This document shows, in pieces, positions 17,546 through 24,850 of a stretch of 64,000 nt of DNA. Both the position numbers and the translations under genes were made by a program. Numbering within the stretch: the stretch's first letter is position 1; each line of letters begins with the position of its first letter. Below the pieces are notes generated by a model. That model saw only the letters and a list, made by a program, of their open reading frames with translations, made no database searches and was not told the origin of the DNA. This DNA comes from Streptomyces mangrovisoli (GTDB taxonomy: Bacteria > Actinomycetota > Actinomycetes > Streptomycetales > Streptomycetaceae): positions 16,110-80,109 of the forward strand of contig NZ_LAVA02000047.1 of assembly GCF_000974985.2 (NCBI RefSeq), written 5' to 3'.

Positions 17546-18652
17546 ATGGGACGCCACCGACGCTCCGACGCCGGAAGCGCCGCCACGGGCCGCGCCATGG
17601 GGGCCGGGGACGAGTACGGCACCGGCAGCCACGACCCGCACGACTTCACGTACGACGACCGCCCCGTGCTGGGCATCGCGCCGTATCTGAACCCGGACGC
17701 GCACCAGGCGTACGACCGCAGCCAGGAGTACCTGTACGCGACGGACGACGACTACGCCCGGGACACGGGGACGATGATGTTCCCCGAGGACGCCTTCACG
17801 CCCGACGACGGTCCGCGGCGCGGTGGCAAGCGCCGTAAGAAGAAGGCCGTGACGCCGGTCAAGTCGGGTCTGCTCGGGGTCTCCGCCGCCGTCGCGCTCG
17901 GCACGGTCGCGGTGGCCACGGGCCAGGTGCCCGGACTGCACAACTACAAGATCGGCGGCGGCGTCGGCCCCGGCGAGAAGGTGCAGGCCCAGGGGGCGCC
18001 CAGCAACACCACGACCGAGCAGGGCGGCACGTCCGGCAGCGCCGACGACGGCCGCGACGACGGCTCCGCGACGAGCCGTGACGCCGGCCGCGACGCCTCT
18101 CCCGAGCCCTCCAGCCCGACCCCCTCCGCGTCCGCGTCGAAGTCGGCCGAGCCGAGCAAGACGCCGTCGAAGGAGCCGGAGTCGACGCCGACCACGACCA
18201 AGCCGAAGGCCACGGCGTCGGCGTCCACGAAGACCCCGCCGAAGCAGACCGCCGCCCCGGTGACCGTCTCCGAGGAGGCCGCCGCCGAGGCCGCCGTGCT
18301 CAAGCTGGTCAACGAGGAGCGGGCGAAGGTCGGTTGCAGCGCGCTGTCCGCGAACAGCTCGCTGACCGAGCTGGCCGAGAACTTCAGCAAGCAGATGGCC
18401 GACGAGGACTTCTTCGACCACACCGACCCGAGCGGGGCCACCCCGTGGGACCGGGCGGCGAAGCTCGGCATCACCAACCTGGGCGGCGAGAACATCGCCC
18501 GCGGCCAGGCCGACGCGGCCGCGGTGATGGACGCCTGGATGAACAGCGAGGGTCACCGCGCGAACATCCTCAACTGCGACTTCAAGACCCTCGGCGTGGG
18601 CGTCCACTTCGGTTCGGGCGGCCCCTGGTGGACGCAGGACTTCGGCTACTGA
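17546..18652 (+). CDS. Membrane-anchored CAP (SCP/PR-1) domain protein
   Basis: 368 residues from the ATG at 17546, preceded by GAGGAAGGCC. It begins MGRHRRSDAG, an N-terminus shared by many Streptomyces CAP proteins. An N-terminal cytoplasmic region ends in the basic stretch RRGGKRRKKK (about 91-100), followed by a single membrane segment (about 107-125). Next comes a Ser/Thr/Pro/Lys-rich linker to about residue 240, then the CAP domain (about 245-368) with FFDHTDPSG, GENIARG and EGHRANILN. The domain probably sits outside the membrane. Bacterial CAP domains have no agreed biochemical role. Ends with a hairpin and is convergent with the DUF805 gene. Confidence 0.88.
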   Translation: MGRHRRSDAGSAATGRAMGAGDEYGTGSHDPHDFTYDDRPVLGIAPYLNPDAHQAYDRSQEYLYATDDDYARDTGTMMFPEDAFTPDDGPRRGGKRRKKKAVTPVKSGLLGVSAAVALGTVAVATGQVPGLHNYKIGGGVGPGEKVQAQGAPSNTTTEQGGTSGSADDGRDDGSATSRDAGRDASPEPSSPTPSASASKSAEPSKTPSKEPESTPTTTKPKATASASTKTPPKQTAAPVTVSEEAAAEAAVLKLVNEERAKVGCSALSANSSLTELAENFSKQMADEDFFDHTDPSGATPWDRAAKLGITNLGGENIARGQADAAAVMDAWMNSEGHRANILNCDFKTLGVGVHFGSGGPWWTQDFGY

Positions 18653-18700
18653 GCCGGCCGCAGGCCTTCCGGTCGCCGAGGCGGCCGTAGGACATGGGCC

Positions 18701-18748
18701 GAGGGCCCGTCCGCTCCGCCCGGCGAGGGCGGGTGCGGGCGGGCCCTC
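18701..18748. terminator. Hairpin between convergent CAP and DUF805 genes
   Basis: Arms GAGGGCCCGTCCGC (18701-18714) and GCGGGCGGGCCCTC (18735-18748), one mismatch, in the gap between two convergent stops. It could serve both genes. Confidence 0.65.
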
Positions 18749-18754
18749 AGGTTG

Positions 18755-19111
18755 TCAGAGGTGCTGTGCCACGTACTTCGGGCTGGCGCCGTAGCGGTTG
18801 TCGCGGGGCTCGCCCTCCGTGGTGGTGAAGAGGAGCATCGCGAGGGAGCCGACGACCGGGATCGCGCCGAAGAGCAGCCACCATCCGGAGCGGCCCGTGT
18901 CGTGCAGGCGCCGTACGCCGACCGCGACGGACGGCAGCAGCGTCGCGAGCGCGTACAGGTCGTACAGGTAACCGAAGTGCGCGGCCCGGCCGGCGGCGAC
19001 CAGCAGCAGCATGACCAGCGCGTTGACCAGACTGAACGTCCAGTACTCGGCGCGGCGCGCCCGCCCGCCGAACACGGCGTACTTCGTCAACGCGTCCACG
19101 TACCAGTGCAC
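18755..19111 (-). CDS. DUF805 family membrane protein
   Basis: 118 residues from the GTG at 19111, next to a GGGGGGG tract. Begins MHWYVDALTKYAVFGGRARR, the typical DUF805 entry (aromatic residues, then FxGRxxRxEYW). About four hydrophobic segments follow; LHDTGRSGWWLLFGAIP is the conserved centre of the family. The C-terminus EGEPRDNRYGASPK is also typical. Inner-membrane protein of unknown function. It is divergent from the HxlR regulator gene (197-bp gap), so the operator found there might also affect it. Confidence 0.88.
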   Translation of the reverse strand: MHWYVDALTKYAVFGGRARRAEYWTFSLVNALVMLLLVAAGRAAHFGYLYDLYALATLLPSVAVGVRRLHDTGRSGWWLLFGAIPVVGSLAMLLFTTTEGEPRDNRYGASPKYVAQHL

Positions 19112-19246
19112 TTCCCCCCCAGGGATGTTCGACGGCCACCGCTCCGGTGAGCGAGCCGGAGGGGAACATATGTGCCCCGGGGGGTACCGGGCAAGCCGCT
19201 TCCGGGCGCGCGCGGGGGCTCGGGCCGCCGCGGTGGCGTCCCGACC

Positions 19247-19269
19247 TGCACTAACTTCTAGTTAGTGCA
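19247..19269. promoter_or_regulatory. Palindromic operator upstream of the HxlR gene
   Basis: Perfect inverted repeat: TGCACTAACT (19247-19256), spacer TCT, AGTTAGTGCA (19260-19269). It lies 39 bp before the regulator start and 136 bp before the divergent DUF805 start. It is AT-rich for this genome and has the size and symmetry expected of an HxlR dimer site; autoregulation is likely. Confidence 0.75.
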
Positions 19270-19307
19270 ACCTGTCGCGCAGCGCTGCGCTCACGTACGC
19301 TTTGGAC

Positions 19308-19700
19308 ATGACCGGCACCCTGGAGGACCGCGACCTCCCCTACAACGTGTTCGCCAAGGCGTGTCCCTCGCGCGGCACCCTGGAGCACGTCACGGGGCGC
19401 TGGGGCGCGCTGACGCTCGGCGCCCTGTCCGAGGGCTCGCTCCGCTTCAACGAGCTGCGCCGCCGGGTCGACGGCGTGAGCGAGAAGATGCTCTCCCAGA
19501 CCCTGCACGCGCTGGAGCGCGACGGCCTGGTGCACCGCGAGGCCCAGCCGACCAACCCGCCCCGCGTGGACTACGAACTCACCCCGCTGGGCCGCGAGGT
19601 GGCCGCGCGGCTGCTGACCCTCATCCACTTCGTGGAGGGCCGGATGGACGACGTGCTGGCCTCGCGCGAGCGCTACGACACCGCGCGCGGCGGCCTCTGA
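19308..19700 (+). CDS. HxlR family transcriptional regulator
   Basis: 130 residues from the ATG at 19308 (a TTG two codons earlier is possible). HxlR family winged-helix protein: an N-terminal Cys (KACPSRGTLEHV) followed by GRWGALTLGALSEGSLRFNE. The recognition helix region is RVDGVSEKMLSQTLHALERDGLV, and the wing contains YELTPLGREV. Cysteine-containing members often respond to electrophiles or redox stress, but nothing here proves that. The last 28 bp overlap the 3' end of convergent mutM. The palindrome just upstream is the probable operator. Confidence 0.92.
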   Translation: MTGTLEDRDLPYNVFAKACPSRGTLEHVTGRWGALTLGALSEGSLRFNELRRRVDGVSEKMLSQTLHALERDGLVHREAQPTNPPRVDYELTPLGREVAARLLTLIHFVEGRMDDVLASRERYDTARGGL

Positions 19701-20557
19701 CAGCGCGGGCAGAAGTAGCTGGAACGGTTCATCCACGGGCGTCGGCGGATCGGCGTGCCGCACCGGCGGCAGGGCAGCCCCTCACGGCCGTAGGCGTCGA
19801 GCGAGCGGTCGAAGTAGCCCGACTCGCCGTTGACGTTGACGTACAGGCTGTCGAAGCTGGTGCCGCCGACGGACAGGGCCGCGTTCATGACGTCGCGCAC
19901 ATGCCCGAGCAGCTCGGCGGTGCGCGGCCTGGTGAAGCCGGCCGTCGGGCGTTCGTAGTGCACGCGGGCGCGCCACAGCGCCTCGTCCGCGTAGATGTTG
20001 CCGACGCCACTGATCAGCGACTGGTCCAGCAGGGCCCGCTTGATCGTGGTCCGCTTGCGGCGCAGCGCCTGGTGGAAGGCCTCGTCGTCGAAGAGCGGGT
20101 CGAGCGGGTCGCGGGCGATGTGCGCGATGACGTCGGGCAGCCCGTCGGGCGTGGTGTCGTGCAGCGAGAGCCCGCCGAAGGTGCGCTGGTCGACGAAGCG
20201 CAGCTCGGTGCCGGCCGCCTCGGGGGCGGCCGGTGTCGGGGTGTCCGCGAACCGGACCCGGATGCGCAGATGCTTCTCGTCGGCGGCGGAGCTCGGCTGC
20301 ACCAGCAGCTGGCCGCTCATCCCGAGGTGGGCGAGGACCGCCTGCGAGGTGTCCTCCAGCGGCAGCCAGAGGTACTTGCCGCGGCGGCTGGGCGTGCCGA
20401 TGCGGTGGCCCTCCAGCCGGTGGGTGAAGTCGTCGGCGCCGGCCAGGTGGCGGCGTACCGCGCGCGGGTGCAGCACCTCCGCGTCGGCGACGGTGCGATG
20501 GGCGACCCAGCGCGCGAGTCCGCGCCGGACGACCTCGACCTCGGGCAACTCGGGCAT
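19673..20557 (-). CDS. mutM: Formamidopyrimidine-DNA glycosylase MutM (Fpg)
   Basis: Base-excision repair glycosylase and AP lyase that removes 8-oxoguanine and formamidopyrimidines. 294 residues. Starts MPELPEVEVV, where Pro2 (after Met removal) is the catalytic nucleophile and Glu3 assists. The DNA-binding lysine region is GRRGKYLWL. The helix-two-turn-helix region includes SLISGVGNIYADEALWRA. The C-terminal zinc finger has CRRCG and CPRC. The ATG at 20557 fixes the mature N-terminus. It follows rnc on the same strand after about 120 bp. The 3' end overlaps the convergent hxlR gene by 28 bp. Confidence 0.96.
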   Translation of the reverse strand: MPELPEVEVVRRGLARWVAHRTVADAEVLHPRAVRRHLAGADDFTHRLEGHRIGTPSRRGKYLWLPLEDTSQAVLAHLGMSGQLLVQPSSAADEKHLRIRVRFADTPTPAAPEAAGTELRFVDQRTFGGLSLHDTTPDGLPDVIAHIARDPLDPLFDDEAFHQALRRKRTTIKRALLDQSLISGVGNIYADEALWRARVHYERPTAGFTRPRTAELLGHVRDVMNAALSVGGTSFDSLYVNVNGESGYFDRSLDAYGREGLPCRRCGTPIRRRPWMNRSSYFCPRCQRPPRAVS

Positions 20558-20677
20558 GGCGACTCCCGTCACGGGCGGTGGACGACCCGAGCGCCCGCCC
20601 CCTGGTTCGGGGGCGGGCGCTCGGCACGCTGTTCCTGGGGCCGGGACCGGGCGGAGGGCTTCCGTCCGGGCCAGGTC

Positions 20678-21487
20678 TCAGGCGGAGGCGGTCGCCGGGC
20701 CGGACGTGTCCTCGGTGGCCTCTTCGGCCTCCTTGGCACGTTCGTCCGCGGCGGCGCGGATGGCCCGCCATGCGGACTCCGCGGCCTGCTGTTCCGCCTC
20801 CTTCTTGCTGCGGCCGGTGCCGGTGCCGTACGAGACGCCTCCGACGCGGGCGGCAGCAGTGAAGGTCTTCTCGTGGTCCGGGCCGGTCTCCGTGACCAGG
20901 TACTCGGGCACGCCGAGCCCCTCGGTCGCGGTGAGCTCCTGGAGACTGGTCTTCCAGTCCAGGCCGGCACCGAGGTTGGAGGACTTCTCGATCAGCGGGT
21001 CGAACAGGCGGTGCACCAGTTCGGAGGCCGCGTCGAGACCCTGGTCGAGATAGACAGCGCCGATCACCGCTTCGAGGGTGTCGGCGAGGATGGACGCCTT
21101 GTCCCGGCCGCCCGTGCCCTCTTCACCACGGCCGAGCCGGATGAAGGAGCCCAGGTCGAGGCCGCGGCCGACCTCCGCCAGCGCACGCGAGTTGACCACC
21201 GCGGCCCGCAACTTGGCCAGCTGGCCCTCGGGCAGGTCGGGGTGGGTGCGGTACAGCGTGTCCGTGACCACGAGGCCGAGCACGGAGTCCCCGAGGAACT
21301 CCAGCCGCTCGTTGGTCGGCAGACCGCCGTTCTCGTACGCGTACGAACGGTGGGTCAGCGCACGCACCAGAAGGGCGGACTCGAGCTTGTAGCCGAGCCG
21401 CCCTTCCAGAAGCGTGTGGGACGAGGCCGTGTTGTCCGCTGGGCCACCCCCGCTGACGCGGGGGGCATTCTTCTTCGCCGTGGACAC
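20678..21487 (-). CDS. rnc: Ribonuclease III
   Basis: Double-strand-specific endoribonuclease for rRNA and mRNA processing; in S. coelicolor this gene is also absB, needed for normal antibiotic production. 269 residues from the GTG at 21487 (VSTAKKNAPRVSGG), with GAGAGGCACC before it. The RNase III signature ERLEFLGDSVLGL is at about 60-72, and the second acidic site is in DTLEAVIGAVYLD. The dsRNA-binding domain follows (about 178-245, DWKTSLQELTA to KKEAEQQAAESA). An acidic tail rich in E, A and T ends the protein. It lies in a minus-strand run with the DUF177 gene and rpmF, 19 bp after rpmF. Confidence 0.96.
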   Translation of the reverse strand: MSTAKKNAPRVSGGGPADNTASSHTLLEGRLGYKLESALLVRALTHRSYAYENGGLPTNERLEFLGDSVLGLVVTDTLYRTHPDLPEGQLAKLRAAVVNSRALAEVGRGLDLGSFIRLGRGEEGTGGRDKASILADTLEAVIGAVYLDQGLDAASELVHRLFDPLIEKSSNLGAGLDWKTSLQELTATEGLGVPEYLVTETGPDHEKTFTAAARVGGVSYGTGTGRSKKEAEQQAAESAWRAIRAAADERAKEAEEATEDTSGPATASA

Positions 21488-21506
21488 GGTGCCTCTCACC
21501 AGCCGC

Positions 21507-21680
21507 TCAGACCTCGAGGACCTGGCGCTTGTTGTAGGTGCCGCACGACGGGCACGCGATGTGCTGCTGCTTGGGCTCGTGGCAGCGCTCGCACGCAACC
21601 AGGGGGGTGACCGCAGCCTTCCACTGCGACCGGCGGTGGCGCGTGTTGCTGCGCGACATCTTCCGCTTCGGAACAGCCAC
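21507..21680 (-). CDS. rpmF: Ribosomal protein L32
   Basis: 57-residue 50S protein from the GTG at 21680: MAVPKRKMSRSNTRHRRSQW. Two cysteine pairs, CERC and CPSC, make it the zinc-binding form of L32. It starts two bases after the DUF177 stop and lies 19 bp before rnc, the common DUF177-rpmF-rnc arrangement. Confidence 0.97.
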   Translation of the reverse strand: MAVPKRKMSRSNTRHRRSQWKAAVTPLVACERCHEPKQQHIACPSCGTYNKRQVLEV

Positions 21681-21682
21681 GG

Positions 21683-22327
21683 CTACTTCTCCTGCTTCTC
21701 GTCGACGCCCGGTTCGGCGCCGCTCATCTCGTCCTTCTCGCCGTCCGTCATGGTTCCGGCGAGTCCCTGCAAAGCCGCCCAACGGATGTCGACGGCCTCA
21801 TGGTGGTGGTCCGGGTCGTCCGCGAGCCGCGCTCCGCATTCGGAGCACAGGCCCGGGCAGTCGTCCTGGCACACCGGCTGCATCGGCAGTGCGAGCACCA
21901 CCGCATCACGCAGCACGGGCTCGAGGTCGAAGAGTCCGTCCTCGAGATGGAACCTGTCCTCGTCGTCCTCGGCGTCGTCGCCCGGTTCCGCGATCACGCG
22001 GCCCCGGTCGTCGGCGTCAGGGTACGAGAACAGTTCCTGGAAGTCCGCTTCGAGCTCCAGCCCGAGCGGCTCCAGACACCTTACGCACTCCCCCTGGGCC
22101 CGTGCACGGGCGGTGCCTGTGACAAGCACCCCTTCCATGACCGACTCAAGACGGAGTTCGAGCTCCAGCGGGGTGCCTTCCGGCACTCCGACGACATCCT
22201 GGATGCCGAGGTCCTTCGGGGCGTCGACCGTGCGGCTGAGCCGCTGCAGGGCGCCAGGACGCCGACCCAGCTCGTGCGTGTCGAACACGAGGGGGTTGCG
22301 GTGGTCGAGGCGGGCGTTGGTTGCCAT
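21683..22327 (-). CDS. DUF177 (YceD) family protein
   Basis: 214 residues from the ATG at 22327 (MATNARLDHRNPLVFDTHEL). DUF177 proteins are nearly always encoded next to rpmF and are linked to 23S rRNA or 50S accumulation, as for E. coli YceD. Cysteines in GECVRCLEPL and in CQDDCPGLCSECGARL could bind zinc. Acidic middle (DDAEDDEDRF). The C-terminal acidic, Lys-rich tail (MTDGEKDEMSGAEPGVDEKQ) is an actinobacterial extra. Transcribed just upstream of rpmF with a two-base gap. The exact activity is unknown. Confidence 0.88.
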   Translation of the reverse strand: MATNARLDHRNPLVFDTHELGRRPGALQRLSRTVDAPKDLGIQDVVGVPEGTPLELELRLESVMEGVLVTGTARARAQGECVRCLEPLGLELEADFQELFSYPDADDRGRVIAEPGDDAEDDEDRFHLEDGLFDLEPVLRDAVVLALPMQPVCQDDCPGLCSECGARLADDPDHHHEAVDIRWAALQGLAGTMTDGEKDEMSGAEPGVDEKQEK

Positions 22328-22488
22328 TCCTGCTTTCGATCTTCCGGCTCCGAGGGACGCCGCCCGAGGTGTCCGCGGGGCAGCGCAGATCGCGGACGTA
22401 CTCGCGACCGAACAGCCAGGATACTGGACCTTTCGCTCACGGCCCAATCCGGCCTCCGCGCCGGCCCCCCGCGGGTGCGGGACACGCC

Positions 22489-23595
22489 CTAGAGGCCCCG
22501 GCCCTGCTCGTAGGCGCGCAGCTGCTCGGCACTGATCATGCTGGTGTCGAAGAGGCTGGTCTCGTCGAGCGCGTAGCCCTGCGGCTGCTGCTGGGCCATC
22601 TGCTGCTGGGCCATCTGCTGCTGCGGGTCGTACGCCGCCTGCTGGGCGTCGTAGGCCGGGTAGGCGTAGGGGTCCGCCTGCTGGTAGCCGTACGGGTCCT
22701 GCTGGCCGTAGCCCTGCTGCTGCTGGTAGCCCGCGTACGGGTCCGGCTGCTGCTGGTAGGCGTACGCCTCCTGCTGGTCGTACTGCGGCTGCTGCTGGTC
22801 GTAGTGCGGCTGCTGCGGCACGGACGGCTGCGCGGGCTGCTGCGGCGCGGGCTCGGCCTCCGCGTCCGCGAGCGCGGCCAGGTCCGCGAGGTAGTCCTCG
22901 TCGCTGGAGTGCTGGAGCGTGGTCAGGTCGTCGGAGAGGGCGCCGAGGTCGTCGGTGGCGATCCGGCCGTGCAGCGTCTGGCGGCCCTTGTGGACGGCCT
23001 CCAGGGTCTTGGCGAGGACCGCCTCGAAGGCGCCCAGCTTCAGGTCCACGTAGTCGTCCGCGTTGCGGCGCAGGGTCTCCGGGTCGTGGCTGCGCTCGGG
23101 GGCGTCCTCGTCCTCGTAGCCCTGCTCGTCGAGGCCGGGGCCGGTGCCGAGCAGCTTCTCGCGGCCGCGGCCGACCGAGCCCAGGGTCTTGGTGAGGACG
23201 ACCTCGAAGTTGGCGAGCTTGGAGTCGACGTAGTCGTCGGCGTCCGCGCGGACGCCCTCGGCCTCCTGGCGGGCCTCGTTCAGGATGCGGTCCGCCTCCG
23301 CCTGCGAGCGGCGGGCGATCTCGGTGTCGGAGATCAGCGAGCCGCGCTCGGAGTGCGCGTGCTGGATGATCCGGTCGGCCTCCTGGCGGGCCTGCTCGAC
23401 CATCTGGTCGCGGTCGCCGATCAGCTCCTGGGCCTGGGCGAGGGAGCCGGGCAGCGCCGCGCGCACCTCCTCCAGCAGGGCAAGCAGTTCCGCGCGGTTG
23501 ACCACGCAGGAGGCCGACATGGGCATCGACCGGGCGCCGGAGACCGAGGCGACGATCTCGTCCAGTTTCTGTTGCACGTCCACCTTGCTCGCCAC
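22489..23595 (-). CDS. Coiled-coil (DivIVA-like) protein with Q/Y-rich low-complexity tail
   Basis: 368 residues from the GTG at 23595 (MASKVDVQQKLDEIVASVSG). Residues about 30-210 are a charged helical region with repeated RNADDYVDLKLGAFEAVLAK and RADADDYVDSKLANFEVVLT segments, two copies of one module. This resembles actinobacterial cell-division initiation or DivIVA-like proteins, sometimes annotated as ATP-synthase-b-like. From about 245 the sequence becomes rich in Gln, Tyr, Pro and Asp (such as YDQQQPQYDQQEAYAYQQQ) to about 345. It ends DTSMISAEQLRAYEQGRGL. Located between coaD and the DUF177 gene, as in other Streptomyces. Function unknown; a scaffold role is plausible. Confidence 0.8.
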   Translation of the reverse strand: MASKVDVQQKLDEIVASVSGARSMPMSASCVVNRAELLALLEEVRAALPGSLAQAQELIGDRDQMVEQARQEADRIIQHAHSERGSLISDTEIARRSQAEADRILNEARQEAEGVRADADDYVDSKLANFEVVLTKTLGSVGRGREKLLGTGPGLDEQGYEDEDAPERSHDPETLRRNADDYVDLKLGAFEAVLAKTLEAVHKGRQTLHGRIATDDLGALSDDLTTLQHSSDEDYLADLAALADAEAEPAPQQPAQPSVPQQPHYDQQQPQYDQQEAYAYQQQPDPYAGYQQQQGYGQQDPYGYQQADPYAYPAYDAQQAAYDPQQQMAQQQMAQQQPQGYALDETSLFDTSMISAEQLRAYEQGRGL

Positions 23596-23639
23596 TCTCT
23601 ACCGGTGTGTTGGAGACGGACGGGACGACTGTAGCCCCA

Positions 23640-24149
23640 TCAGTCCTGGCGCAGACGCCGGTTGAGGGCCTCGAGGACCAGCGGCGGCACCAGGTGGGAG
23701 ACGTCGCCGCCCCAGGTCGCGACCTCCTTGACCAACGAGGAGGACAGGAAGCTGTAGGTCGGGTTGGTCGGCACGAACAGCGTCTCGACGCCGGACAGGC
23801 CCATGTTCATCTGGGCCATCTGGAGCTCGTAGTCGAAGTCGCTGACGGCGCGCAGGCCCTTGACGATGGCGGGGATGTCGCGCTGCTTGCAGAAGTCGAC
23901 GAGGAGGCCGTGGAACGCCTCGACGCGGACGTTGCCGTAGTCGGCGGTCACCTGGCGGATCAGGTCGAGCCGCTCCTCGATCTCGAAGAGCCCGCTCTTG
24001 GACTTGTTGATCATCACGGCGACGTAGACCTCGTCGTACAGCCGGGAGGCCCGGCCGATGATGTCGAGATGTCCGTTGGTGATGGGGTCGAACGACCCGG
24101 GACAGACGGCGCGGCGCACTTGAGATCCCTCGCTCTCCGGTCCGGTCAT
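23640..24149 (-). CDS. coaD: Phosphopantetheine adenylyltransferase
   Basis: Fourth step of coenzyme A synthesis: 4'-phosphopantetheine + ATP to dephospho-CoA. 169 residues from the ATG at 24149 (MTGPESEGSQVRRAVCPGSF). Nucleotidyltransferase motif TNGHLDII at about 24-31. Also KGLRAVSDFDYELQMAQMN and, near the C-terminus, YSFLSSSLVKEV, which corresponds to the family ISSTxxR region. The start overlaps the rsmD stop by four bases (ATGA), so the two are coupled. Confidence 0.97.
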   Translation of the reverse strand: MTGPESEGSQVRRAVCPGSFDPITNGHLDIIGRASRLYDEVYVAVMINKSKSGLFEIEERLDLIRQVTADYGNVRVEAFHGLLVDFCKQRDIPAIVKGLRAVSDFDYELQMAQMNMGLSGVETLFVPTNPTYSFLSSSLVKEVATWGGDVSHLVPPLVLEALNRRLRQD

Positions 24150-24733
24150 CGTGCGTCTTCGCACGTAGAGGCGGCGCGACCGTACCAAAACGTTCCCTCG
24201 CCGTAACGCCGGGACCTCAGCGGCTCGAAACCCGCCGGCCACCGGAATTCGCCGCCTCTGGTGCTGCGCTCCACGGTGACGAGCGCATCCTCCGCTAGCC
24301 AGCCCCCCGTGCGGAGTGTGAGCAGGATCTCCCGAAGATCGTCGTCCCCGACCGCGTAGGGCGGGTCCAGGAACACGATGTCGTACGGCTCCGCCGAGGC
24401 CGGCACGGCGGTGATCTGCTCGGCGCGGCCGGCCCGCACCTCGGCGCCGGGCAGGCCGAGGGCCTTGACGTTCTCCCGGACCACGCGGGCGGCGCGGGCG
24501 TCGGCCTCGACCAGCAGGGTGTGGCCCGCGCCGCGGGAGAGCGCCTCCAGGCCGACCGCGCCGGAGCCGGCGTACAGGTCAAGGACGCGCTCGCCGTCCA
24601 GCGGGCCGCCGAGCAGGCTCTGCCAGGTGGACAGCAGGCCCTCGCGTGCGCGGTCGGAGGTGGGGCGGGTGCCGTTGCCCGGCGGCACGGCGAGGCGACG
24701 TCCGCCGGCCGTACCGGCGATCACGCGGGTCAT
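24146..24733 (-). CDS. rsmD: 16S rRNA m2G966 methyltransferase
   Basis: SAM-dependent methyltransferase that modifies G966 (E. coli numbering) of 16S rRNA. 195 residues. The SAM site is VLDLYAGSGAVGLEALSRG (about 50-68), and the catalytic motif DPPY is at 123-126. Begins MTRVIAGTAGGRRLAVPPGN. Overlaps coaD by four bases, the usual rsmD-coaD pairing. It lies 117 bp downstream of recG on the same strand, possibly in one transcript. Confidence 0.95.
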   Translation of the reverse strand: MTRVIAGTAGGRRLAVPPGNGTRPTSDRAREGLLSTWQSLLGGPLDGERVLDLYAGSGAVGLEALSRGAGHTLLVEADARAARVVRENVKALGLPGAEVRAGRAEQITAVPASAEPYDIVFLDPPYAVGDDDLREILLTLRTGGWLAEDALVTVERSTRGGEFRWPAGFEPLRSRRYGEGTFWYGRAASTCEDAR

Positions 24734-24850
24734 CTTGGGTCCTTGGTCTCGGGGCCTACGGATTCAGTGTGGCAGCACGGGGGTGCGGTCCGCGCGGGAC
24801 CGCCGTCCCGGGCCCGGCCCGGCGTCCGGCCCAGCCCTTCTCCATCCGGC

